DNA from: an uncultured Saprospiraceae bacterium
Lineage (GTDB): Bacteria > Bacteroidota > Bacteroidia > Chitinophagales > Saprospiraceae
DNA length: 64,000 bases
Direction of reading: 5' to 3'
Assembly: GCA_937924805.1 (NCBI GenBank)
Contig: CALDTZ010000020.1
Coordinates: forward strand, 33,558 to 97,557
Shown here: in pieces, positions 18,401 through 26,076 of the stretch
Layout: the number at the start of each line of letters is the position of its first letter
Numbering within the stretch: the first letter of the stretch is position 1
Notes under the pieces: model-generated
What the model saw: the letters and a program-made list of their open reading frames with translations, nothing else
Database searches by the model: none
Told to the model about the DNA's origin: nothing
Made by a program: the position numbers and the translations under genes

Positions 18401-19508
18401 TCGATTGAATAATGTTGATATTGTATTTACAAGCGATAAAGACAAGTGGTCAAGATGTATCGTTGTTGAAACAGCAACTGAAGATTATACACTTACTGAA
18501 TCTACAATAGGTGATGCAGAAATGATGGAATTAAGAGCATCACCATCTGTTAATCGTAATGGTGATGCTGATGGTACAGGCGACGGGATGAGCTGGTTCC
18601 CTGGATATGCTGTGGATGTAGAAACAGGAAAGCGATTAAATATTTTCTTTGGTGAAAACTCTGTTTTTGATATAGATAATATGGCGTTGACTGGCGATCA
18701 ACCACTTGGTGGTGATATGATGTTCAATCCATCTAGTCAACCATTTACAGATGCATTTGATGCACAAAATCCATTACCTGTTCAGTTTGTTGTTGGTGGA
18801 GGTCATAATATCTATGTAACAAGACAAGAATATGATGGATGTGAAAGTATTAGAGAAGCAATTTCGGGTAACATTTTAGGTCAAGCAGATGCACTAAGAT
18901 CTGTAACATGGACTTCAATGGCAATGTTACCTCCTGGTACTTCAATGAATTCATATGCTGATGGAGCTGTTCCAAATGATTTGACGGTAAAACTTAGAGT
19001 TAATAATCCATACAGTGTGGAACGAACATTTGATTTAGATGACGCATCTGGTTGTACAACGGTAGGTGGTAATCCTAAATATGAGTTTGAGATCAGAGGT
19101 AAAGCTGCTACAGAATTAGCCGAAGATCAATATACTGGTGCATTAGAAAATATTAATGTGGTACCAAATCCTTACTACGGTTATTCATCTTATGAGCCAA
19201 GTCAATTTGCATCTGTCATAAAGATTACAAATTTGCCTGCAAGAGCAATCGTTACGATTTATAGCTTGGATGGAAAGTTTGTTCGTCAATTTAATAGAGA
19301 TGAAAGAGCGACGCTTAAAGATGGAAATAACCCTCCTGTAACACAATCGCAAGTTTTACCTGATATTAATTGGGACATGAAAAACTATGCAAACATTCCT
19401 GTTGCAAGTGGAGTATATTTAATACACGTACGTGCTGAAGATTTAGGTGAAGAAAGAACCATTAAATGGTTTGGTGTAAATAGAGAATTTGATCCTTCAG
19501 GATTATAA
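15444..19508 (+). CDS. Giant exported protein of the TonB/PorV-like trio, T9SS-like C-terminus
   Basis: 1354 residues with a signal peptide (cleavage near A-S-A-H). The N-terminal part has N-N-V-R-A-R-L-L-T-G-G-D-V-W-W-D and G-S-V-W-I-G-G-L-D, a signature I associate with large uncharacterised Bacteroidota surface proteins. Middle regions are rich in Asp/Gly with several Cys. The C-terminal ~120 residues start at V-V-P-N-P-Y-Y-G-Y and contain I-Y-S-L-D-G-K-F-V-R and A-S-G-V-Y-L-I-H-V, resembling a T9SS sorting domain, but extended by ~20 residues (E-R-T-I-K-W-F-G-V-N-R-E-F-D). It starts 25 bases after the receptor gene. Function unknown; surface attachment is inferred. Confidence 0.85.
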   Translation: MYKLVKLFIILFFIGFVSDASAHEDKTRLGKPGNVQKQDTQVNYREDCQAARAQIDMSINNVRARLLTGGDVWWDLNEGKYIVPNVGPDQEDVSSIFAGSVWIGGLDPSGNIKVAGGQYRTGGVDFYPGPLDPSTGLTDLEVCNDWDRFFKVSGEDIETAIQLYDQAVLTGIPVDPDLIPDGVKYWPGAGNADFLSFYNFELPDTGQGLGSFWDQDEDGIYDPSQGDFPIIEIRGCAPDGRTKATTLVPDEMIYWIYNDSGGPHGLTNGEQIQMEIQVQAFAYATNDELNDMTFQRYKLINRASEDIRNTYFAMWVDADLGCHTDDYIGCVAERSLMYTYNEDVLDGTTGCNCDGGTATYCDKVPIIGMDYFRGPLGPKLFGPNGELIDPPLDAIGFDTLVELGMSSFTYMNNGGIGSPDPATTDPDNAEEFYNCLRGLWRDGTPVTFGGSGFNPGSTDTVKYVFPDAPNVANGWSMCESDLPFGDRRTLQTSGPFLLKPGAVNELIIGAVWVPEISYPCPDITRLLRADDLAQAVFDACFEIPRGPDAPDVCLIELDQEIILVLSNDTIASNNKFEKYLEEDILAPEGVEDVNYVFEGYKVYQLANENVTTQELDDPTKARIIRQVDLKNGITDVYNWTASVNPTSGAGDLVYDYERMVSASDAGIKNTFQITDNQFAEGDRTLINHKKYFFTVLAYAYNEYEPFDPATQLGQKTPYREGRKNIMTYTGVPRPIVYENIQSSYGDGPIVRRLDGVGSGGNFMELNDDMYEPIFNGESIEKLVYREGAGPINISIFNPLDVVDGTYELEILGDFVPGGTCALADSAQWKLTHIVSGQSFSSDKSIDEVSEQIIGEFGFSVNVAQVDEPGITTDENNGYLGAKFEYDDPNGVFWYGAVTDGLGQTDVGDLEDGALGFLAEAFNFLKTNDGEPDFASDMNQSFSDGLFYPFWLCDYTADQGGQFPFYITPAWKQSGRHQVVRSSNGIDRLNNVDIVFTSDKDKWSRCIVVETATEDYTLTESTIGDAEMMELRASPSVNRNGDADGTGDGMSWFPGYAVDVETGKRLNIFFGENSVFDIDNMALTGDQPLGGDMMFNPSSQPFTDAFDAQNPLPVQFVVGGGHNIYVTRQEYDGCESIREAISGNILGQADALRSVTWTSMAMLPPGTSMNSYADGAVPNDLTVKLRVNNPYSVERTFDLDDASGCTTVGGNPKYEFEIRGKAATELAEDQYTGALENINVVPNPYYGYSSYEPSQFASVIKITNLPARAIVTIYSLDGKFVRQFNRDERATLKDGNNPPVTQSQVLPDINWDMKNYANIPVASGVYLIHVRAEDLGEERTIKWFGVNREFDPSGL

Positions 19509-19520
19509 AATGATAATTAT

Positions 19521-19545
19521 GAGGGATGAGCCTGGCTTGTCCCTC
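19521..19545 (+). promoter_or_regulatory. Stable intercistronic RNA hairpin
   Basis: GAGGGATGAGC (19521-19531) pairs with GCTTGTCCCTC (19535-19545): 11 pairs including two G-U wobbles, around a 3-base loop. No T-run follows, so it is not a classical terminator. It sits between the giant protein gene and the PorV-like gene and probably sets mRNA stability or attenuates transcription. Confidence 0.6.
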
Positions 19546-19572
19546 AATTTAAAAAATATAGAAATTCAAAAC

Positions 19573-20625
19573 ATGAGAAAGTATTTACAATTTTTATTCT
19601 TCGCTATGTTTTTAGTGTCTCAAGTTTCATTGATAGCAGGTAATCCTGATAGACAAGGTGAAGCTGGAGCTGGAGAATTACTATTTAATCCATGGGCAAG
19701 AAGTGCAGGATTGCATAGTATGACTACTTCATTTGTTTCTGGAGTTGAAGCTATGAGAATTAATGTTGCAGGTATTGGAAGAATGGAAAACAGAGAGTTG
19801 TTACTTGGTAATACTCAATTGTATTCTGGTTCTACATTGCAACTTAACTCATTTGGTTACGCTCAAAAATCAGGAGAAAGAGGTGCTTTTGCAGTTTCAT
19901 TGGCAACCGTAGATTTTGGAGAAATAGATATTACTACAGAAAACCAACCTGAGGGAACAGGGGGGAATTATTCACCTAGCTTTTTTAATCTAGGTCTAGG
20001 ATATGCATATACATACGAGAACAAAATTTCAGTTGGAGTTTTACTTCGAGTTATTTCTGAATCTTTGTCAAATCTAAGTGCATTTGGTGCTTGTTTGGAT
20101 GCAGGAGTTCAATATGTATCAGGAGAAAAAGACAATTTTAAATTAGGGATTTCATTAAGGAATATTGGAACACCAATGAGATTTAGTGGTGAAGGTCTTA
20201 ATAGAAGTGTCTCTAGTCCAGGAAATGATAATCCGGATTTTAATCTAGAGTTTGCTGTAAAAGCAGCTGCTTTTGAATTACCATCTTTACTTAATATTGG
20301 CGCTTCTTATGATATTTACGTATTGGAAAATTCGTATGTAAGAGGTTTGGTTAATTTTACATCAAATGCCTTTTCAAGAGACAATATCGGAGCAGGATTC
20401 GAATTCAACTTCAATAAATTATTTGAGTTGAGAGCTGGTTACAGATATGAATTAGATAGTATTAATTCAGGTACTGAAAATATATATACAGGCGTGAGTG
20501 CAGGTGCTTCAGTTTATTTGCCATTAAACAAAACAAAAAGTACAATGTTAGGACTTGATTATTCTTATAGAACAACCAATCCTTTTGCTGGTACGCACAA
20601 TTTTGGACTTAGATTATTGTTCTAA
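19573..20625 (+). CDS. PorV/PorQ-like outer-membrane protein (UPF0164-type barrel)
   Basis: About 350 residues from the ATG at 19573, chosen because it starts a signal peptide (M-R-K-Y-L-Q-F-L-F-F, cleavage near L-I-A-G); the 28-residue upstream extension in frame lacks signal features. The mature N-terminus has G-A-G-E-L-L-F-N-P-W-A-R-S-A-G and a helix-strand V-E-A-M-R-I-N-V-A-G-I, the PorV/PorQ family pattern of a small barrel like FadL. The C-terminus is a typical strand ending in F (N-F-G-L-R-L-L-F). PorV shuttles T9SS cargo to the attachment complex. Here a dedicated paralogue beside a giant exported protein suggests a cargo-specific role (inference). A strong terminator follows. Confidence 0.85.
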   Translation: MRKYLQFLFFAMFLVSQVSLIAGNPDRQGEAGAGELLFNPWARSAGLHSMTTSFVSGVEAMRINVAGIGRMENRELLLGNTQLYSGSTLQLNSFGYAQKSGERGAFAVSLATVDFGEIDITTENQPEGTGGNYSPSFFNLGLGYAYTYENKISVGVLLRVISESLSNLSAFGACLDAGVQYVSGEKDNFKLGISLRNIGTPMRFSGEGLNRSVSSPGNDNPDFNLEFAVKAAAFELPSLLNIGASYDIYVLENSYVRGLVNFTSNAFSRDNIGAGFEFNFNKLFELRAGYRYELDSINSGTENIYTGVSAGASVYLPLNKTKSTMLGLDYSYRTTNPFAGTHNFGLRLLF

Positions 20626-20676
20626 AATATCAATGAACTTTTTATTATAGAAGTTTGTTTAAACAGATAATACACA

Positions 20677-20711
20677 ACCAAGATGTTTCTTTAGAGACAT
20701 CTTGGTTTTTT
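20677..20711 (+). terminator. Rho-independent terminator of the TonB/PorV-like unit
   Basis: ACCAAGATGT (20677-20686) pairs perfectly with ACATCTTGGT (20697-20706) across a 10-base loop, followed by a T-run to 20711. Confidence 0.88.
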
Positions 20712-20732
20712 AAGTTAAATAAATGAATAAGT

Positions 20733-21206
20733 ATGTCAGATATTAGTTACCTAACCCAAGAAGGTTATGACAACATAAAAAAAGAGTTAGAACAATTGAG
20801 AGGAGAAGGACGAAGAGAAGTTGCAGCAGCTATTGCTGAAGCAAGAGAAAAAGGAGATTTATCAGAAAATGCAGAATATGATGCGGCAAAAGATGCTCAA
20901 GGATTATTGGAATTAAAAATTAATAATTTGGAAGTTGTGTTGTCGAAAGCAAGAATTATTGATAAGAGTCAATTGGATACTAGTAAAGTAACCATCTTAT
21001 GCAAAGTAAAAATTAAGAATGTAAAGTCAAAAAAAGAGGTGACTTACCAGCTTGTATCAGAGGCAGAAGCAAATTTAAAGGATAAGAAAATATCTGTCAC
21101 TTCACCAATTGGTGATGGTTTGTTAGGATGTAAGGTGGGTGAACTTGCGAAAGTTAAAACACCTGCTGGGTTTATTGAATTTGAAATTATGGATATCTCA
21201 CTCTAA
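20733..21206 (+). CDS. greA: Transcription elongation factor GreA
   Basis: 157 residues, the family length. It enters the RNA polymerase secondary channel and stimulates cleavage of backtracked transcripts. The N-terminal antiparallel coiled coil (residues 1-75) holds the acidic tip after G-D-L-S-E-N-A-E-Y-D-A-A-K, with D and E ready to coordinate Mg. The C-terminal FKBP-like domain ends in F-I-E-F-E-I-M-D-I. It overlaps the next start by one base (TAATG), so translation of the HIT gene is coupled. Confidence 0.96.
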   Translation: MSDISYLTQEGYDNIKKELEQLRGEGRREVAAAIAEAREKGDLSENAEYDAAKDAQGLLELKINNLEVVLSKARIIDKSQLDTSKVTILCKVKIKNVKSKKEVTYQLVSEAEANLKDKKISVTSPIGDGLLGCKVGELAKVKTPAGFIEFEIMDISL

Positions 21207-21598
21207 TGGCAAGTATTTTTTCAAAAATAATTGACGGTACAATTCCCGCTTATAAGGTAGCTGAAAATGACCGATTTTTGGCATTCTTAGATATAAATCC
21301 ACTTGCTAAAGGTCATACATTGGTAATTCCAAAAATTGAAGTTGATTATATTTTTGATTTAGATGACGACACTTATCAGGCATTATTTGCCTTTGCTAAA
21401 AAAATCGCTTCAGCTATAGATAAAGTATCAACTTCAAAAAGAATTGGAGTTTCAGTGATAGGATTAGAAGTACCACATACTCACATTCACTTAGTGCCTA
21501 TTAACTCTATTGCTGATTTAGATTTCACTAAGGATCGGGTCAAGATTACTGCTGAGGAGTTTGGTCAGATTGCAGCCAGTATAAATGCTGAACTTTAA
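21206..21598 (+). CDS. HIT family nucleotide hydrolase
   Basis: 130 residues. It opens with S-I-F-S-K-I-I-D-G-T-I-P-A-Y-K-V and carries the histidine triad H-T-H-I-H-L at 91-96; the central His of such triads attacks the alpha phosphate of nucleotide conjugates. It is Hint-like, so an AMP-lysine or AMP-amidate hydrolase or dinucleotide polyphosphate hydrolase is likely. It shares TAATG with greA and is convergent with ruvC, with only 14 bases between. Confidence 0.95.
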   Translation: MASIFSKIIDGTIPAYKVAENDRFLAFLDINPLAKGHTLVIPKIEVDYIFDLDDDTYQALFAFAKKIASAIDKVSTSKRIGVSVIGLEVPHTHIHLVPINSIADLDFTKDRVKITAEEFGQIAASINAEL

Positions 21599-21612
21599 TA
21601 TTATTCTCCGTA

Positions 21613-22170
21613 TTAACCTTTAACCCGTTTAGGGTTTGCTGCCATAAAGCTTTTCCAAGATTTCACTCCACCGAGACCACTTAGAGGGTTTGATAATTCA
21701 TTGTATTTGCAGTAAGCTGCACCTAAGGCATCTGTCGCATCCAAGTATTTTGTTTCGATGTTTACTTTTAGAATTTTACAAAGCATTGAGCATAATTGTT
21801 CTTTTGATGCATTCCCATTACCTGTAACTGCTTTTTTGATCTTTTTCGGAGAAAACTCCGTTATATTTAGACCCATAGTCATTGCTGCAGCCATGGCTAC
21901 CCCTTGGGCACGGCCCAATTTTAGCATTGATTGAACATTTTTTCCAAAGAAAGGGGCTTCAACAGACATTTCCCTAGGAAGATAGGTTTCAATAATTTCT
22001 TGGAGTTGAAGAAAAATTTCTTTTAGCTTTGTTTGATGGTCGGGATACTTTTCTAAATGTATAACACCTAAGGTGACTACTTTTAATTCCTTGCCTCGAA
22101 CCTCTAATATGCCATAACCTAGTACATTTGTACCAGGGTCAATTCCTAATATTTTGTAGTCATCTGTCAT
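21613..22170 (-). CDS. ruvC: Crossover junction endodeoxyribonuclease RuvC
   Basis: Resolves Holliday junctions together with RuvAB. 185 residues with an RNase H fold: first catalytic Asp11 in L-G-I-D-P-G-T, catalytic Glu in V-E-A-P-F-F-G, the DNA-contact segment S-M-L-K-L-G-R-A-Q-G, and the final acidic pair in D-A-T-D-A-L-G-A-A. The core is followed by ~20 residues of basic tail. It is the only recombination gene here; ruvA and ruvB are not adjacent. Confidence 0.96.
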   Translation of the reverse strand: MTDDYKILGIDPGTNVLGYGILEVRGKELKVVTLGVIHLEKYPDHQTKLKEIFLQLQEIIETYLPREMSVEAPFFGKNVQSMLKLGRAQGVAMAAAMTMGLNITEFSPKKIKKAVTGNGNASKEQLCSMLCKILKVNIETKYLDATDALGAAYCKYNELSNPLSGLGGVKSWKSFMAANPKRVKG

Positions 22171-22211
22171 ATAATAAAAATACGTAATATAAAGCGTTAA
22201 TTTAAATTATT

Positions 22212-23171
22212 TTGCCAAAACGAAGTACCATTATAAATGCTGTTCTAAAATGTATAATCGCAATCGCTATTCTGTATGCGTTATGGTATCAGTTATTTGT
22301 AAAGCAACAGCTGGTATCAATGCTTCAGGCTTATGAATTGAAATTGAGTCTTTTTCCAGTGGTGATTATAATTGGTATTTTGCTTTTATCTTTTACTAAT
22401 TGGTTGCTTGAAAGTATGAAATGGAAATATGTAATGAATACTGCAACATCTATCTCTTGGTTTAAAGCATATATACATATTTTAAGGGGTATATCGATGG
22501 GGATAATAACGCCAGCAAGCATTGGCGAATATTATGGTAGAACACTAAACCTGGATACAACCACACTGAAATTACAATCCGTTAGCGCTACTTTTTATAG
22601 TAGCGTTGCCCAAAATGCAGTTAATATAGTTTTTGGAATTATAGCGATGCTGGTATTGATTTCAAAAGATATGGTATTTAACAAGTTGATAGATGTCAAT
22701 GGAATTTATCTGTCTTTATCGATTGTATTTTTAATTTTTGTCGTTTATTTTAAGCTTGAATCTTTAGTTGGTTGGTTTTCCAACTATTTTAAGATTCGCT
22801 TACCTTCTTTTTATAAAAGACTTAAACCCATTCGAACGAATCAAAAGTTCATAATTTTAGGGATTTCAATTTTGAGGTATTTTACCTATTGGGTTCAATA
22901 TCTCTGTTTTTTGCATTTATTTAATATTCCCTTAGGAATTATTGAAGGTGGTATTGGCGTTTCAATTATATATCTAATTCAAACAGGTATTCCATTGCCT
23001 GGAGGATTATCAATTTTAGCTCGTAGTAGTATTGCTATTGCTGTCTTTAGTTTATTTGAAGTAAATGAGATTTCTATTTTATTAGCTAGTTGGTCGCTTT
23101 GGGCAATAAATTTGATGATACCCGCTTTATTAGGTGTAACCTTATTATTTAAGGTAAATAAATTTGCATGA
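22212..23171 (+). CDS. Lysylphosphatidylglycerol synthase TM-region/flippase-like (UPF0104) membrane protein
   Basis: 319 residues with about eight membrane helices. Landmarks of the family are S-M-K-W-K-Y-V in the second loop, G-I-I-T-P-A-S-I-G-E-Y-Y-G-R in the first half, and I-P-L-P-G-G-L-S-I-L-A-R-S in the second. It has only the flippase-like membrane part, with no aminoacyl-transferase domain, so it probably moves a lipid or lipid-linked sugar across the inner membrane. The start is the TTG at 22212 (P-K-R-S-T-I); no ATG fits. Its stop overlaps the ATG of the next gene (ATGA). Confidence 0.82.
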   Translation: MPKRSTIINAVLKCIIAIAILYALWYQLFVKQQLVSMLQAYELKLSLFPVVIIIGILLLSFTNWLLESMKWKYVMNTATSISWFKAYIHILRGISMGIITPASIGEYYGRTLNLDTTTLKLQSVSATFYSSVAQNAVNIVFGIIAMLVLISKDMVFNKLIDVNGIYLSLSIVFLIFVVYFKLESLVGWFSNYFKIRLPSFYKRLKPIRTNQKFIILGISILRYFTYWVQYLCFLHLFNIPLGIIEGGIGVSIIYLIQTGIPLPGGLSILARSSIAIAVFSLFEVNEISILLASWSLWAINLMIPALLGVTLLFKVNKFA

Positions 23172-23977
23172 AATTAGTAAAGGCATATATTCTACTTTTT
23201 ATATTTGGCTGTAGCCAAATGGTAAGCAGTCAACAGCTGGAAACGATGCCTTGTGCACTCCAAAACGACATATTTGTTGATGGAGAACAATTGGTATATA
23301 AATTATACTATAATTGGCAGTTTATATGGATTCCAGCAGGTGAAGTAATCTTCAATGTCGAGGAAACCGAACAAACCTATGAAGTAAGTATAACAGGGAC
23401 AACGTATAGTAGTTATGATGGGTTTTTTAAAGTCAGAGACTATTATTCAAGTAGTGTAGATAAAGAAACGTTACAACCGATCAAATTTGTTCGAGATATT
23501 GAAGAAGGCAACTATATACGTTATGATAGTATTCATTTCGATTGGGAAACCCAAACGGTTATTGAACATATAGGTAAGACGAAAGAAGAAACAAAAGCAC
23601 TCTATTTTAGTTACGAAGATTGTGTTCAGGATATGGTTTCCATATTGTATTTACTTCGTAATTATGATGATGGTCATATCCAACCTGGACTAACGCTACC
23701 CATAAGTGTTTTCTTTGATAAAGAATTTTATAACTTAGACATCAAAGTAGTAGATAGAGGTAGAAAGAGGATTAAGGGGATAGGCAATAAAGATGTAATC
23801 CAAATATCACCGCAAATTGTTACTAGCGAAGTTTTTAAAGACGGAAATGAAATGAATATTTGGGTTTCTGATGATAACAGCAAGATTCCTTTAATGATTG
23901 AATCTGCTGTTTCTGTAGGCTCAGTAAAAGCCGTTTTAATAAGTACAAAAAACACAAAAGATCAATTTTTTGACTAG
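23168..23977 (+). CDS. DUF3108 domain protein, exported
   Basis: 269 residues with a signal peptide (cleavage near V-S-S-Q). The mature part begins with a Cys-containing segment, then F-V-D-G-E-Q-L-V-Y-K-L-Y-Y-N-W and W-I-P-A-G-E-V-I-F-N-V, the hallmark start of DUF3108. It continues as beta strands to the C-terminus (I-P-L-M-I-E-S-A-V-S-V-G-S-V-K-A). DUF3108 proteins are beta-rich periplasmic proteins of unknown function. The gene overlaps both neighbours (4 and 8 bases), so the three genes are very probably cotranslated and may act on the same lipid or envelope substrate. Confidence 0.88.
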   Translation: MKLVKAYILLFIFGCSQMVSSQQLETMPCALQNDIFVDGEQLVYKLYYNWQFIWIPAGEVIFNVEETEQTYEVSITGTTYSSYDGFFKVRDYYSSSVDKETLQPIKFVRDIEEGNYIRYDSIHFDWETQTVIEHIGKTKEETKALYFSYEDCVQDMVSILYLLRNYDDGHIQPGLTLPISVFFDKEFYNLDIKVVDRGRKRIKGIGNKDVIQISPQIVTSEVFKDGNEMNIWVSDDNSKIPLMIESAVSVGSVKAVLISTKNTKDQFFD

Positions 23978-24566
23978 CGCACTAAAATGGATTGTAGGGA
24001 TTGGAGTTATACTAACTATCACAATAGGTGGTTACTATTTTGGTCGTTATCATTCCTTTAAACAAGTTAAAAAATCGGAAACAGCGACGGTCTTAATAGA
24101 AAAAATGACCAAGGTTTCTAAGCTTGTTACAACGGAAGCTTACATTTCAGAAATATACAACTACAAAGAATATTACTATTATGATATTTCCCCATTTAGA
24201 AAGAAAGTCCTACTGCGTGTAAATGCGAAAGTTAGTGCGGGCTTCAATTTTGATCATATTAAGTTATCCATTGATCATGAATCAAAAACAATAACCTTAG
24301 ATTCAATCCCAGATCCAGAAATCATGTCTATCGATCATGATTTAGATTATTACGACTTACAAGAAGGAACATTTAATGCATTTAGTGAAGAAGAATTAAC
24401 GGAAATCCAGCGTCGGGCAAAAAAGTTTATTGAAGATAAAGCCATTGAAAGTAAACTCTTTGAAGAAGCTGAAGAACATAAAAAAGAATACTTAGAAACC
24501 CTTCAATTAATTGCTGAAACCCTTGGCTGGCAATTAGATATCAAAAAGAAGCATCATTTAGATTAG
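23970..24566 (+). CDS. DUF4230 domain protein with N-terminal membrane anchor
   Basis: 198 residues. One membrane helix lies at about 5-25 (I-V-G-I-G-V-I-L-T-I-T-I-G-G-Y-Y-F-G-R-Y-H). The rest is soluble and probably periplasmic, with V-L-L-R-V-N-A-K-V-S-A-G-F-N-F and a charged C-terminal helix region ending in K-K-K-H-H-L-D. This matches DUF4230, function unknown. The TTG start at 23970 overlaps the preceding gene by 8 bases; the nearest ATG (at 23987) is out of frame. Confidence 0.82.
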   Translation: MTSALKWIVGIGVILTITIGGYYFGRYHSFKQVKKSETATVLIEKMTKVSKLVTTEAYISEIYNYKEYYYYDISPFRKKVLLRVNAKVSAGFNFDHIKLSIDHESKTITLDSIPDPEIMSIDHDLDYYDLQEGTFNAFSEEELTEIQRRAKKFIEDKAIESKLFEEAEEHKKEYLETLQLIAETLGWQLDIKKKHHLD

Positions 24567-24620
24567 TCGCACTTTTTACTCAAATCAAATAATATTTTGC
24601 CTCTAGCATTCTTTTACCTA

Positions 24621-24653
24621 TTTTGCGTAGAATATTTACGAATTATACAATTG
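24621..24653 (+). promoter_or_regulatory. Bacteroidota-type promoter of the first POT transporter
   Basis: TTTTG at 24621-24625, a 20-base spacer, then TACAATTG at 24646-24653 (one mismatch to TAnnTTTG), 31 bases before the ATG. Confidence 0.55.
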
Positions 24654-24684
24654 TAAATCGATTTTTTCAGAAACTACAAAATTT

Positions 24685-26040
24685 ATGTCAAGTAATGCTT
24701 CTTTAGATAATCAAAAACAACTTTTCGGGCATCCTATCGGTCTTTATGTTTTGTTTTTTACAGAAATGTGGGAACGGTTTAGTTATTATGGGATGAGAGC
24801 GATTTTAGTTCTTTATATCACAGGTAAAACGCTGGATTCAAATCCAGGATTAGGTTGGACAAGTGGAGAGGCTTTAGCTTTATATGGATGGTATACGATG
24901 TTGGTTTACGTAGCATCAATACCTGGTGGATTAATCGCAGATAAACTTATCGGTCAACGGAAAGCTGTTTTGTGGGGAGGACTCATTTTGGTGTTAGGAC
25001 ATACTGTTCTAGCTATACAACAAGATTGGGCTTTTTACACTGGATTAGGATTGATTATTGCAGGTGTCGGTTTATTAAAACCGAACATTTCTACTATGGT
25101 TGGTGGCTTGTATAAACAAGGGGATGAAAGAAGAGACAAAGGGTTTACTATCTTTTATATTGGGATCAATATTGGTGCTTTTTTATCTAGTTTAATAGTT
25201 GGTTATGTTGGTGAAAATATTGGATGGCATTATGGATTTGGACTTGCTGGTATAGGAATGGCACTTGGTATGTTAGTCTATCTATGGGGGCAAAAGTATT
25301 TAAAAGGCATTGGTGAATTCTTAGGAGATGCTGATAATCCAGATAACGCATTGATGAAAAAACCATTAACGAAAATAGAGAAAGACAGAATGTTGGTTAT
25401 GTTTCTTTCGTTTTTATTGATTATCGTTTTCTGGGGAGCTTTTGAACAAGCAGGAGGGCTGATGAATTTATATGCAAGTGAAAAGACCGATCGAATGCTT
25501 GGTGGTTTCGAAGTACCTGCTTCTTGGTTTCAATCGGTAAATGCATTTTTCATTATTACATTAGGAACTGCAGTAGCTGGATTCTGGTATAGATGGAAGC
25601 TAAAAGGTAGAGAAGGGTCATCATTATTTAAAATGGCGATTGGATTAATAATAATGGGTTTTGGGTTTTTATTTATGAGATTTGCGTCTCAACAATATGA
25701 AGCAGTTGGTTCATCAGCTATGTATTGGTTAGTATTGGCTTATTTACTTCATACGATTGGAGAGCTTTGTGCCTCACCAGTTGCACTTTCATTTATAACT
25801 AAATTAGCACCAGTAAAATATGGCTCATTTATGATGGGTGCTTATTTTGCTGCAACTGGATTAGGGAATAAAGTAGCTGGTTTAATCGGAGAATCGGCAG
25901 AAGGAGCTGGAGAAACCGCAATATTTACAGGGATTGTAATATTTACAGTAGTCATTGGATTAATTGTTTTAGCATTATTAAAACCATTAAAACGGTTGAC
26001 CCACGGTGCTGAAGATTTGGTCTTAGAAGAAACACATTAA
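24685..26040 (+). CDS. POT/PTR2 family proton-coupled peptide transporter (first copy)
   Basis: 451 residues, 12 or more membrane helices, major facilitator fold. The first helix holds the family signature F-T-E-M-W-E-R-F-S-Y-Y-G-M-R, the E-x-x-E-R motif needed for proton coupling. G-L-L-K-P-N-I-S-T-M-V-G-G and F-T-I-F-Y-I-G-I-N-I-G (PTR2 signature) follow. It imports di- and tripeptides with protons, in keeping with a protein-degrading lifestyle. It has its own promoter-like element and is followed 36 bases later by a longer paralogue. Confidence 0.94.
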   Translation: MSSNASLDNQKQLFGHPIGLYVLFFTEMWERFSYYGMRAILVLYITGKTLDSNPGLGWTSGEALALYGWYTMLVYVASIPGGLIADKLIGQRKAVLWGGLILVLGHTVLAIQQDWAFYTGLGLIIAGVGLLKPNISTMVGGLYKQGDERRDKGFTIFYIGINIGAFLSSLIVGYVGENIGWHYGFGLAGIGMALGMLVYLWGQKYLKGIGEFLGDADNPDNALMKKPLTKIEKDRMLVMFLSFLLIIVFWGAFEQAGGLMNLYASEKTDRMLGGFEVPASWFQSVNAFFIITLGTAVAGFWYRWKLKGREGSSLFKMAIGLIIMGFGFLFMRFASQQYEAVGSSAMYWLVLAYLLHTIGELCASPVALSFITKLAPVKYGSFMMGAYFAATGLGNKVAGLIGESAEGAGETAIFTGIVIFTVVIGLIVLALLKPLKRLTHGAEDLVLEETH

Positions 26041-26076
26041 TAAAAGGTATAATCAAAAACAATAGAAAAAGTAGCG

